The notes below the pieces were generated by a model. It was given only the letters and a program-made list of their open reading frames with translations. It did not search any database and was not told the origin of the DNA. This document shows, piece after piece, positions 1-8,003 of a stretch of DNA of 64,000 bases; the stretch's first letter is position 1; each line of letters starts with the position of its first letter. A program made the position numbers and the translations under genes. The stretch spans positions 1,580,448-1,644,447 of the forward strand of contig NZ_CP054475.1 in NCBI RefSeq assembly GCF_025345565.1, in the 5' to 3' direction. The DNA is from Thalassolituus hydrocarboniclasticus. Its GTDB lineage: Bacteria; Pseudomonadota; Gammaproteobacteria; Pseudomonadales; Oceanobacteraceae.

Positions 1-7
1 GAGTCTT

Positions 8-1072
8 TTGAAAAAAGTACACTTATCCCTGGCCATTGCGGCCATCAGTGCAAGTGCGGTGCCTGCTGTTGCATCGGAATCGATCAGCGGTGGCTTCTGG
101 CTTAATCATGCTATTGATGCTCAAAATGAAAGTGTTGATGAAGTGTCATATGGTGATACCAACTACGAAGCGCTGATTCTGTATATCGATAAAACCGATG
201 AAAAAACCGGCTGGCAGTTCTCCTCAGAAATGCGTTATGGCACCGGTGCTTTCACCGATCCGGCAAATAACAATACCGGTGCTCATTTCGGTTTCCATAA
301 AGCCTGGGTGGGTAAAACCTTTGGCAAGGGTGAGCTGAAAATCGGTAAATCTCAGGTCCCTTTTGGTTGGGCAACTGTTAACTTCTGGCCTGGCGATGAG
401 TTGCTGGGTGGTTATGCCGACCAGATGGATGTCGGTGTTAAATGGAGTGCCGATCTGGGGGCGGTTAACTATGACGTTGCTTACTTCCACGTTGATGACT
501 TTGGTTCAAGCACCGAAACCATGGATGACGGCGGTCACTGGGGTAGCACAACCACTTACCAGAAAACGCAGACTTTTGTGCTGAACGGTGCGTACGATCT
601 GGCCGAAAAGCAGAAAGTGGGTGCTTCTTACCAGAACGGTAAATTGCGTGATCTGAGCGGTGCCAATGCTGATCGTCCGTATGTTGGCGAGCATAATGCC
701 GCGGTTGTGTATTACGAAGGTGAGTTCAACAACTTAGGCGTTAAAGCCCAGTATATGATCACCGAACGTGATCTGACTGATATTGGTGGCTTTAGTGGTG
801 CTCCTAAAATTAAAAACGACCGTAAAGCGGTTACGCTGACTTACAGCATGGGTGATTACCTGTTTTATGTGGATTACACCAATGCTGAAGCGAATACCAA
901 GGGTAATACCGTTGGCTCTGCCGACAGCTGGGCGCCGGGTGTGAGCTATAACTATGGTCCGGGCTGGTTCTACCTTGAATATGTATCCAATGATGGTGAT
1001 ATCGGTGAAGACGGCGAAGTCGTTGATGGCGACTACGATGCACTGTACCTGACCATGGATTATTATTTCTGA
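8..1072 (+). CDS. Porin-like outer membrane beta-barrel protein
   Basis: The 354-residue product starts with a clear Sec signal peptide (Lys-Lys, then an Ala-rich hydrophobic stretch ending near residue 22). The mature part alternates polar and hydrophobic residues with many Tyr, Phe and Trp, and ends in Y-Y-F; a C-terminal aromatic residue is the usual assembly signal of outer membrane barrels. The segment around residues 95-125 (KAWVGKTFGKGELKIGK, then PFGW) resembles the first strands of anion or phosphate porins. The start is a TTG only 7 bases into the window, with GAG just ahead, so the promoter and perhaps a longer 5' end lie outside. Substrate specificity cannot be read. A hairpin terminator follows the stop. 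Confidence 0.75.
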   Translation: MKKVHLSLAIAAISASAVPAVASESISGGFWLNHAIDAQNESVDEVSYGDTNYEALILYIDKTDEKTGWQFSSEMRYGTGAFTDPANNNTGAHFGFHKAWVGKTFGKGELKIGKSQVPFGWATVNFWPGDELLGGYADQMDVGVKWSADLGAVNYDVAYFHVDDFGSSTETMDDGGHWGSTTTYQKTQTFVLNGAYDLAEKQKVGASYQNGKLRDLSGANADRPYVGEHNAAVVYYEGEFNNLGVKAQYMITERDLTDIGGFSGAPKIKNDRKAVTLTYSMGDYLFYVDYTNAEANTKGNTVGSADSWAPGVSYNYGPGWFYLEYVSNDGDIGEDGEVVDGDYDALYLTMDYYF

Positions 1073-1096
1073 TTAAACAGACGTAATAAGACCATA

Positions 1097-1128
1097 AAAA
1101 AAACCGCAGCTCAGGCTGCGGTTTTTTT
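1097..1128. terminator. Bidirectional intrinsic terminator
   Basis: Stem CCGCAGC/GCTGCGG (1104-1110 with 1115-1121), loop TCAG, a T-run on the right and an A-run on the left. It can end both the porin transcript (+) and the convergent SDR transcript (-). Confidence 0.85.
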
Positions 1129-1173
1129 ATGGCGTCAGGTTATGTTTTATGAGACCACGTTGTGTTCTCGGCC

Positions 1174-2025
1174 TCAGCGTTTTAACGCCAGCAGGCCGAA
1201 TTTTTTGCTCAGAATTTTGTCGAGCAGAGGCAGTGGAATCCAGCGTTTCATAAAGGGCAGTGTGCGGCTGCCATTGCCGATACGGATTACCGGGTCCGGC
1301 TGGCTTAATAACTGTGCCATTAATTCGCGGGCAAAATCCGTTGCCGGAGTCGGGTTGTCCTGTGAGGCTGTTGCCCGAGCCTGTATCTGTTTTTTCAGTG
1401 GTGCGTAGAGTGAATCAGGCTGAATCAGATCGCCCAGATTAGCGAGTGAGTTATCACCGAATTTTGATTGAATTGCACCGGGCTGAACGGTAATGACCTG
1501 AATATTAAAGGGTGCCAGCTCCATACGCAGAGCATCGGATAGGGCATGCAGAGCGGCTTTGGTGGCGCAGTAGGCGCCGGAAAACGGCGTGGTCAGGATG
1601 CCGGAAACCGAACCAATGTTGACCACCTGAGCCGGATGTTTTTCATTCTGCCCGGCCTGTAATAACGGCAATAAGGCTTTGGTGAGCGCTATGGGCGCAA
1701 ATACGTTGGTGGCAAACTGCTGTTGCAGCGATTCGCTGCTGAGCTCGGCCACCGGTCCCATCGCGGCGTAACCAGCATTATTAATCAGGCAGTTCAGGTG
1801 GCCTGAGCGTTCACGGATAAGTTCAGCCGCCTGCTGAATATCCGCCGTATTGTTCACATCCATCTGCAGAGGAATCAAATGAGTGCTGGTCAGGTTATTC
1901 AGGCTGTCGGTATTGCGCGCCGCGGCATACACCAGATAACCATGACGCAGAAATTCTTCGGTCAGGGCGCGGCCAATACCTGAGGAGCAGCCGGTAATCA
2001 GAACGGTTTTATTATTCATGGACAT
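1174..2025 (-). CDS. Short-chain dehydrogenase/reductase (SDR) family oxidoreductase
   Basis: The 283-residue protein is a classical SDR. The NAD(P)-binding motif TGCSSGIG is at residues 11-18, NNAG at 82-85, a catalytic Ser near 139-141 (NIGSVSG), and Y152-x3-K156 (YCATK). These enzymes reduce or oxidise carbonyl/alcohol groups in the cytoplasm with NAD(P)H. The final 50 or so residues are a basic, hydrophobic tail longer than in minimal SDRs, as in SDRs acting on lipid-like substrates; that reading is inference. The gene stands alone, convergent with the porin gene. The substrate is unknown. Confidence 0.85.
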   Translation of the reverse strand: MSMNNKTVLITGCSSGIGRALTEEFLRHGYLVYAAARNTDSLNNLTSTHLIPLQMDVNNTADIQQAAELIRERSGHLNCLINNAGYAAMGPVAELSSESLQQQFATNVFAPIALTKALLPLLQAGQNEKHPAQVVNIGSVSGILTTPFSGAYCATKAALHALSDALRMELAPFNIQVITVQPGAIQSKFGDNSLANLGDLIQPDSLYAPLKKQIQARATASQDNPTPATDFARELMAQLLSQPDPVIRIGNGSRTLPFMKRWIPLPLLDKILSKKFGLLALKR

Positions 2026-2122
2026 ATTGGCAATCTTTTAATTGTTATTGGTCAGGGTGCCACAATTCTGTGACAGGATTGTGGATGGCCTTTTTCTTTT
2101 CATTTTCTGTAGTGTGTTTGTT

Positions 2123-2197
2123 GCATCTTATCAATCCGGGATGCACCGCATCTTATAAGTCCGGGATGCGTTGCACCTTATAAATCCGGGATGCGCC
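2123..2197. repeat. Three tandem ~25-bp repeats at the amidase 3' end
   Basis: Three imperfect copies (2123-2148, 2149-2172, 2173-2197) share the core TTATmArTCCGGGATGC on the plus strand. The third copy is the last codons and the stop of the amidase gene (minus strand reads I-P-D-L-stop); the other two lie downstream of the stop. This looks like slippage duplication of the gene's end. Confidence 0.7.
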
Positions 2198-3716
2198 GCA
2201 TCCAGGGCTGCGCCTGTTCCAGCTGTTGGGCCAGCTGCAGCAGAGTGTTCTCATCGCCCATTGGCGCAATAAACTGCGAGCCCAGAGGCAGGTTATTGGC
2301 TGTCCAGTATAACGGCACCGACATCGCCGGCAGGCCGGTCAGGTTGGCGAGCTGGGTAAAGGGCAGTTTTTCCAGATTATCCAGCGCCATCTGTTTCACC
2401 ATGCCACTTTTCAGCAGAAGTTTGTGCAGGCCAAAGGCATTGATCACTTTCATGGCGACTGCTTCCCATGCCGGTGGCTCAAAGCTGCCAGTCGGCACCG
2501 GCTCAGAGCCCAGTGTTGGGGTTAACAGTAAATCGTAGCGCTGATGAAACAGGTGCATGGTCTGGGCAAAGTCATTCCAGCGGCGCTTGGCCTGCACGAA
2601 ATCTCCGGCGGAGATGGTTTTACCGAGAAAGCCCAGCACTTTGGTGGCGTCTTCCACATCCAGATTACTGATGCGGCTGCCTAACTGCTGCGCCATAAAT
2701 TCAAGGTCGGCCGCGACATGGCCGAAATACATGGTCAGGTAACTGTCGGCCAGCGCTTCGCCATCCAGACGAATCTCAACCGCTTCAACCTCGTGGCCGA
2801 GTTGCTCCAGCAATTTTGCGCTGTGCTCAACGGCGGCAACGGCATCGGCACTGACCGGGCGGCCGATAAAGGAGGTGCTGGTATAACCGATTCGCAGTTT
2901 GCGCAGGGGCTGACTGAGGCATTCGAGATAATTATTACGGCTGCGCAGCGGATAGGGGCTGGAGCCATCGGGGCCAGCGATCACATCCAACATGGCGGCG
3001 CTGTCACGCACACTGCGGGTGAGTACATGCTCTGTCGCCGCACCGTCCCAGAATTCCTGCGCATAGGGACCGGTCGGTACCCGGCCACGGCTGGGTTTCA
3101 GACCAAACAGACCACAGCAGGCCGCAGGAATACGGATAGAACCGCCGCCATCGCCACCAGACGCCATCGGCACAATACCGGCGGCAATCGCTGCGGCCGA
3201 ACCACCGCTGGAGCCGCCGGGGGTGTGATTCAGATTCCAGGGATTGCGCGCCGGGCCAAAGGCCTTGGGTTCGGTGACACCCATCAGCCCCAGTTCCGGC
3301 GTGTTGGTTTTACCAAAAAACACCAGTCCGCTGCGTCTGAAACGGCTGGCCAGTTCGCTGTCGCGTGGTGAAATACGGCCTTTTAATGCATTGCTGCCGT
3401 TGCTCAGCGGTGTACCTTCAACTGCACAAAGCAGGTCCTTCAGTAAGAAAGGCACTCCGGAAAAGGGACCATCGGGTAAACCGGCGTTAATCTGGGCGCG
3501 GCCGTAATCGTACAGCGGGGTAATAATGGCGTTGATTTTGGGGTTGACCGCTTCAGCCCGGGCAATGGCCAGATCCAGCAGCTCGCCTGCGGAAGTCTCA
3601 CCTCGCCGTACCAGATCGGCCAGGCCCATGGCATCGTGATTACGGTAATCAATTGGGACTGAGCCTTCCTGCGCAGTGGATGGCGTACTGACGGGGGCGG
3701 CGCTTGGCGTTTCCAT
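2178..3716 (-). CDS. Amidase signature family hydrolase
   Basis: The 512-residue protein carries the Gly/Ser-rich amidase signature at about residues 167-210. The Ser-cisSer-Lys triad can be placed: Lys93 (LLKDL), the cis-Ser in GGSSGGS (about 169-170) and the nucleophile Ser193 in [11 protein letters not shown]. Enzymes of this family hydrolyse C-N amide bonds; members range from GatA to amino-oligomer hydrolases. There are no gatB or gatC neighbours and the first 25 residues are a Pro/Ser-rich low-complexity tail with no signal peptide, so a free-standing catabolic amidase is more likely than a GatA. The substrate is not predictable. Confidence 0.85.
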   Translation of the reverse strand: METPSAAPVSTPSTAQEGSVPIDYRNHDAMGLADLVRRGETSAGELLDLAIARAEAVNPKINAIITPLYDYGRAQINAGLPDGPFSGVPFLLKDLLCAVEGTPLSNGSNALKGRISPRDSELASRFRRSGLVFFGKTNTPELGLMGVTEPKAFGPARNPWNLNHTPGGSSGGSAAAIAAGIVPMASGGDGGGSIRIPAACCGLFGLKPSRGRVPTGPYAQEFWDGAATEHVLTRSVRDSAAMLDVIAGPDGSSPYPLRSRNNYLECLSQPLRKLRIGYTSTSFIGRPVSADAVAAVEHSAKLLEQLGHEVEAVEIRLDGEALADSYLTMYFGHVAADLEFMAQQLGSRISNLDVEDATKVLGFLGKTISAGDFVQAKRRWNDFAQTMHLFHQRYDLLLTPTLGSEPVPTGSFEPPAWEAVAMKVINAFGLHKLLLKSGMVKQMALDNLEKLPFTQLANLTGLPAMSVPLYWTANNLPLGSQFIAPMGDENTLLQLAQQLEQAQPWMRRIPDL

Positions 3717-3799
3717 AGTCTGACCTGCTGATGTTTTTCTTATTGAGGGCCTCTTTATATCAGCCCTTGGCGGTCACGGCCAATGCCGCCGGTGCCAGG

Positions 3800-4729
3800 T
3801 TATGGCTGTTGAATGTCAGGCGTCAGTGGCAGAAGTTGCAGGGCAGGGTCGATCAGCAGGGCATGAACGTCCTGTTCCTTAAGCCAGTCGACGGCAGCGG
3901 CTTCACGCAGCATGGCAATGCTGGATAAGGTACCGGCCAGCAGGCAGGACGGCGCCAGCACCGTCACCGATGCCCAGTGGCTGACCGGCCAGCCGGATTG
4001 TGGGTTTAACAGGTGGCAGTAACGGCGGCCATCCAGCTCAAAATAGCGCTCGTAATCGCCACTGGTGGCCATGCCGCCGCGATAAACCGGAAGTTGGGCA
4101 ATGGCCTGCTGCGGCTTGCGTGGATGGCGCACCCCCAGCAGCCAGGGCTCTTCGCCCTGTGTGGTGATTTTCGGGCCGAGAATGTGCAGGTCGCCGCCAA
4201 GGTCAACAATGCCCTGATGCACACCGGCATTGCGGGCAATGGCGGCGGCGCAATCGGCGGCGTACTCCTTGCCGATGCCGCCGAAATCCAGCTCCATATC
4301 GGCGGGCATCCACAGTTCGTTAGCGTTCAGGGTGAGCCGGCCAAGGCCGATGCGTGGCAACAGGCGTTGCAGATCGGTGTTGTCGGGCAGGGTGGGGGTA
4401 CGGAAATTCCAGACGCTGCGCAGAATGCCGGAGCTGATATCAAACAGGCCGTCGCTCTGCTCAAAGCACACCTTGGCGTAATTCAGCAGCCAGGCGGTTT
4501 CGGCATCAATCACGCTGGTTTGCCCGGCGTGTGCATTGAGGCGGGAGAGCACACTGTCGTGGCGGTAACGACTGTATTTCTGCTCGATACGGCGCACTTC
4601 CTCTTCCATCTGTTGCGCCAGATTATGAATGCCGGGCAGGTCGGGCAGATGAAAACAGCAGGGCGACGCCATGGCGGTAAACTCATGGCGGTGCAGAGGC
4701 TGTGCTTCAGTAACGGTATTCAATGCCAA
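3800..4729 (-). CDS. apbE: ApbE-family FAD:protein FMN transferase
   Basis: ApbE enzymes attach FMN to a Thr/Ser of exported proteins, using FAD. Family motifs are visible in this 309-residue protein: FDISSG (about 96-101), LDFGGIGKE (148-155), DLGGD (176-180), and SGDYERYF followed by HLLNPQSG (223-246). Oddities: the usual Asp of the C-terminal A-D-x-x-S/T-T metal site is Gly266 (LLAGTLSS), and the common K-G of the GIGKG motif is K-E. No signal peptide is evident from the first start (a TTG at 4729); an internal ATG at 4672 is an alternative, so the N-terminus is uncertain. The 5' end overlaps the DUF3570 gene by 23 bases, which implies translational coupling. It is the last gene of the redox operon. 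Confidence 0.85.
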   Translation of the reverse strand: MALNTVTEAQPLHRHEFTAMASPCCFHLPDLPGIHNLAQQMEEEVRRIEQKYSRYRHDSVLSRLNAHAGQTSVIDAETAWLLNYAKVCFEQSDGLFDISSGILRSVWNFRTPTLPDNTDLQRLLPRIGLGRLTLNANELWMPADMELDFGGIGKEYAADCAAAIARNAGVHQGIVDLGGDLHILGPKITTQGEEPWLLGVRHPRKPQQAIAQLPVYRGGMATSGDYERYFELDGRRYCHLLNPQSGWPVSHWASVTVLAPSCLLAGTLSSIAMLREAAAVDWLKEQDVHALLIDPALQLLPLTPDIQQP

Positions 4730-5894
4730 GACTCAGAACGCTGTAATCGACCAGTGCCGGGGTTTCGTTATTGGTGGTTTGCACCAGGGCAAACTCTTCC
4801 GATGACAGGTATTGCTGCCAGTCGATACTGAGTGTCCACTGCTGGTACAGAATGCGGCTTTCCAGGCCGTAGCTGAAGGCTCCATAAGACGATAACCGTG
4901 CATCGGAGCTGTTGAGCTGATCATCCGGCGGATTCTGCTCCAGACTGTAAAAATCGGCCTGGGTCTGGCGGTAATAGCGCATCATCGGGATAAAGCGGAA
5001 CGAAAACGGCGCCAGGCTGACGCTCTGTGCCCAGCGGGCTGTCAGGGTATGCGAGCGAATGCCCCAGTCATCGCTGTAGTAGCGGTAATCGCCATGCAGG
5101 GCGGCGCCATCCCATAACGGAAAAAAGTGCCGGTACTGGCCACTGATAGTCAGCTGTCCGCGCCGGTCGGGGCGGCGGTCTTCAAATTTATACGGGTCGG
5201 ACAGGTAGCCGGATAGCTGGGTATAACCAATCCCAATCTGTACCACGCGGTTTTTATCGATCACCTGCGATACACCTTCGTAAATGGAAACGCTGCGCTT
5301 GCCACGACCATCGGCGCGTTGCCGGTCAGCGGAGATTGAGGCATCGCTGGGTGACAGTTCATCCAGCGACATACTGACCGAGCCAAGCAGGGTGGTGTGT
5401 TTGTTAAACAATTCCAGCGAGCCGTCGGCGCCAAGGGCAACCGAGCGGTAATCGTTCTCCAGCGACAGCGCCAGATTGGTTCCCAGAGTGCCGTCGAGCT
5501 GGCCGTTCAGCGCACCACTGAAATAGCGTTTGGGAGCAACTTTCAGGTCGTAGCGGGTTTCGGAAATGCTGGCGCCACTCATCAGCAACACGCTCTGGCC
5601 ATTGGCATTCTGATAAGTCTGCATAGGAGAAGCGCCGCTCAGGGTCTCGTACTGAAACTCGCTGTTCAGATACCAGTCATCACCTAATGGTTTGCCGTAT
5701 CTGAACTGATGAATATCGATACTGTAACGTTCAGTGGTCGGCGTGAAGGTACGCTCTCGCGGTGCATCGGCTTCCTGATACTGGCTGAAACGATACGCCA
5801 TGATCTGATCCGTTGGCGCGCTTTCCGCCTGAACCGGCAGGGTTGCAGCCGCCGCTGCCAGAGCGGCCAGAGAATTGAGTGTTTGTTTGCTCAT
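4707..5894 (-). CDS. DUF3570 family outer membrane beta-barrel protein
   Basis: The 395-residue protein has a signal peptide (residues 1-23, Ala-rich, ending VQA-ES). The rest is strand-like sequence ending in I-E-Y-R-Y, typical of an outer membrane barrel. I recognise it as DUF3570, a family of unknown function found beside DUF4266, TlpA-like and ApbE genes. Two S-G-A-S tetrapeptides (86-89 and 106-109) lie close together near the N-terminus. They resemble the S/T-G-A-S/T core at which ApbE attaches FMN, and the downstream gene is an ApbE. That it is flavinylated is inference. The stop overlaps the apbE start and the gene begins just after the DUF4266 gene. Confidence 0.8.
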   Translation of the reverse strand: MSKQTLNSLAALAAAAATLPVQAESAPTDQIMAYRFSQYQEADAPRERTFTPTTERYSIDIHQFRYGKPLGDDWYLNSEFQYETLSGASPMQTYQNANGQSVLLMSGASISETRYDLKVAPKRYFSGALNGQLDGTLGTNLALSLENDYRSVALGADGSLELFNKHTTLLGSVSMSLDELSPSDASISADRQRADGRGKRSVSIYEGVSQVIDKNRVVQIGIGYTQLSGYLSDPYKFEDRRPDRRGQLTISGQYRHFFPLWDGAALHGDYRYYSDDWGIRSHTLTARWAQSVSLAPFSFRFIPMMRYYRQTQADFYSLEQNPPDDQLNSSDARLSSYGAFSYGLESRILYQQWTLSIDWQQYLSSEEFALVQTTNNETPALVDYSVLSLGIEYRY

Positions 5895-5896
5895 TG

Positions 5897-6109
5897 TTAA
5901 TTACAGCCGCATCCGCCCCCGGCGGCCTGACCACCGCCGGACGAGCCTTCCTTGGAAAAGTGAATATGATTGTCGAGCGAGGCTTTCAGCGGGTCGGGCT
6001 GCCAGGCCATGATGTCCTGAGCCAGATTGCCCCTTTCCCAGGGTTTGACTGTGGTGCAGCCAGTGCTGAGCAGCAGTATGGCAATAACGAGCACGACTCG
6101 GCTGTGCAT
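5897..6109 (-). CDS. DUF4266 small lipoprotein with Gly/Cys C-terminal tail
   Basis: This 70-residue protein has a lipoprotein signal (hydrophobic residues 5-15, lipobox LSTGC with Cys18). A short mature part (KPWERGNLAQDIMAW) is followed by a flexible tail ending G-G-G-C-G-C-N. It matches DUF4266, whose function is unknown; the family is small and normally encoded beside DUF3570. The closely spaced tail cysteines could bind a metal or form a mixed disulfide with the TlpA-like thioredoxin encoded immediately upstream; this is inference. The gene sits 2 bases before the DUF3570 start and 15 bases after the TlpA gene, so it is surely in the same operon. Confidence 0.8.
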   Translation of the reverse strand: MHSRVVLVIAILLLSTGCTTVKPWERGNLAQDIMAWQPDPLKASLDNHIHFSKEGSSGGGQAAGGGCGCN

Positions 6110-6124
6110 GATGTCTGTGCTCCG

Positions 6125-6625
6125 TTATTTCTGTTTCAGTTGCTGGATGACTTCAGCGCGGATTTTACTGATATCGGAGGGTTTGAAGCCCTGATGCACG
6201 CTCTGAATCCGTCCCTGACGGTCAATCAGGTAAGAGGTTGGCATACCACGCAGACCAAAGGCGGTTGGGGTTTTGCCTTCGCCGTCGTACAGCGTCGGGT
6301 AGCTGACCGGGAACTCTTTCAGAAAGGCGCGGGCATCTTTGATGTCTTCATCCAGATTGATGGCCAGCACCTCAAAGCCCTGACCTTTCAACTCAGCGCG
6401 CAGCTCGTTCAGCAGTGGCAGGGATTTACGGCACGGACCACACCAGGAGGCCCAGAAATCGACATACACCACTTTGCCTTTATAGCTGGCCAGCGACAGC
6501 TGACCTTTCTGCGTTAACAGCGGCAGTTTAAAACCCGGTGCTTTATCGCCGGTCTCCAGTGCCAGACTCAGAGACGAAGTCAGCAGGGTGGTCAGTAACA
6601 GTACAGCGGTCATCAGTAAGCGCAC
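6125..6625 (-). CDS. TlpA-like periplasmic thioredoxin
   Basis: The 166-residue protein has a signal peptide (about residues 1-23) and a thioredoxin fold with the active site WCGPC (Cys62, Cys65), preceded by YVDFWAS. The later cis-Pro region reads GMPTSYLID. Members reduce disulfides or apocytochrome cysteines in the periplasm, fed by DsbD/CcdA-type proteins. In this operon it could keep the heme-motif cysteines of the upstream lipoprotein or the DUF4266 tail reduced (inference). It lies between the DUF1501 gene (15-base gap) and the DUF4266 gene. Confidence 0.88.
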   Translation of the reverse strand: MRLLMTAVLLLTTLLTSSLSLALETGDKAPGFKLPLLTQKGQLSLASYKGKVVYVDFWASWCGPCRKSLPLLNELRAELKGQGFEVLAINLDEDIKDARAFLKEFPVSYPTLYDGEGKTPTAFGLRGMPTSYLIDRQGRIQSVHQGFKPSDISKIRAEVIQQLKQK

Positions 6626-6640
6626 AGGCTTATCTCCTTA

Positions 6641-7993
6641 TTAAGCGAAAATATCAAAATCGTTAACCCGCAGCGGATAATTGCTGTTCAGGACGCTTTG
6701 ATCAACTCCGAGCAGTTTGCGCAGAGCCTGATTTACATGGGCCGGAGTCAGTTTATCGCCGCCGGCGTCGGCTAAGCCGGTGCTGCGGTTCAGCGTCTGG
6801 GCGCGGAAGTCGCTGCTGGAGGCGCCGAATACTTTGCCGCCGGTGCTGCCGGGATGCAGCACCATCATACTGGTTACCGGCCAGTGATCCTTACCATTAC
6901 CGGAATTGTAGTAGGGCGTTCGGCCGAAGTCAGAACCGACGACCACGGTTGTGCGGTCGGCAATACCCGCGAACTGCAGGGCGGCCTGCAGAAAATGAAT
7001 ACCTTCGAGCAGATCCCCCAGTTGCGGATAGGCACTGGAGTCATGGTTGCCGTGGGTATCGAAGCCCCCGATATTCAGGTTGGCCGAAGCGGCCAGGCCA
7101 CTGTGGAAAGCAGCCGTAACCACCTCTGCCTGGCTTTTCAGGTTATTGGAGCGGTTGGGGTTCCAGTTGCTGTCACGGCTGACGTTGGCTTTGATATCAG
7201 CCAGCGATACGCTCAGCTGGCCGAGGTTGCTGTCTTCACTGCGCACGCCGAATAACTGTCCCAGTTGCTGGCGACGTAAAGGCAGGGCTTCCTGCAGCTG
7301 CTGGCGCTGAATGCGGGCTTGCTGGGCGGCGAGCACGGCGCTGTACTGGTCGATACTGCGGTCGCTGCTGCGGTACAGGAAACCCCGGCCGTTGCTGTAA
7401 TGATTGGGGTCGGCCAGTTCGTTAATAAAATCGGCGTTACTGGCGCGGGCGCGGGCAACCAGCGAGTCGGTAAAGTCGTAGCCTCCGTTGCTGATAAATG
7501 CCATCGGCAGGGTTGGGCTGGTGGCTGCAGCAAAGTAGGCTGCCAGACTCGGATAGCCGATTTCCTGCTGACCTGACCATACCACGCGGTTGCCGGTGTC
7601 GTGGTTATTGGTACCGGTGTCGATGCCATTGATGATGGTCAGGCGATTGCCATAGGTGTTGAAAAACTGATCAAACTGGCTTTCGATGCGCTGCAGCACC
7701 GTATCATCAGCGGAGACAAATGATGGAATGGCACTCCAGCGAATATCACCAAAGGCTTTGGCCGGGTCCAGATCGACGGAGTTGGTCGATCCCAGATGAC
7801 GATCCGACTGAGCTTCATAAGCACCGTTCAGGCCTTTGGGGTCGCACAGAGACGTTGGATCCCAGCCGCCACTGGCGTTAACCACCACCAAAAACTGTTG
7901 GGGAACGGCGGCATGGGCTTTGGGAGTCCACAGCGGCATATGGGCGGTCATGCCGGTGGCAGCCATGAGTTGCAGAAAATGACGACGTTTCAT
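6641..7993 (-). CDS. DUF1501 family Tat-exported protein
   Basis: The start is set at the ATG at 7993 because GGAG lies 6-10 bases ahead; an in-frame upstream ATG at 8017 would overlap the previous gene. The 450-residue product begins MKRRHFLQLMAATG, a twin-arginine signal, ending near A-H-A-A. The C-terminal half has the DUF1501 pattern (GSDFGRTP followed by KDHWP), related to the alkaline phosphatase/sulfatase fold. DUF1501 genes very often pair with large DUF1592/DUF1588 heme proteins, exactly as here. The enzymatic activity is not established. A Tat route implies folding, possibly with a cofactor, before export. Confidence 0.83.
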   Translation of the reverse strand: MKRRHFLQLMAATGMTAHMPLWTPKAHAAVPQQFLVVVNASGGWDPTSLCDPKGLNGAYEAQSDRHLGSTNSVDLDPAKAFGDIRWSAIPSFVSADDTVLQRIESQFDQFFNTYGNRLTIINGIDTGTNNHDTGNRVVWSGQQEIGYPSLAAYFAAATSPTLPMAFISNGGYDFTDSLVARARASNADFINELADPNHYSNGRGFLYRSSDRSIDQYSAVLAAQQARIQRQQLQEALPLRRQQLGQLFGVRSEDSNLGQLSVSLADIKANVSRDSNWNPNRSNNLKSQAEVVTAAFHSGLAASANLNIGGFDTHGNHDSSAYPQLGDLLEGIHFLQAALQFAGIADRTTVVVGSDFGRTPYYNSGNGKDHWPVTSMMVLHPGSTGGKVFGASSSDFRAQTLNRSTGLADAGGDKLTPAHVNQALRKLLGVDQSVLNSNYPLRVNDFDIFA

Positions 7994-8003
7994 GGCGTTC
8001 TCC

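Noticed and set aside
5879-6517. Plus-strand ORF of 212 codons
   Set aside because: Antisense to the DUF4266 and TlpA genes, both of which have clear motifs and signal peptides.
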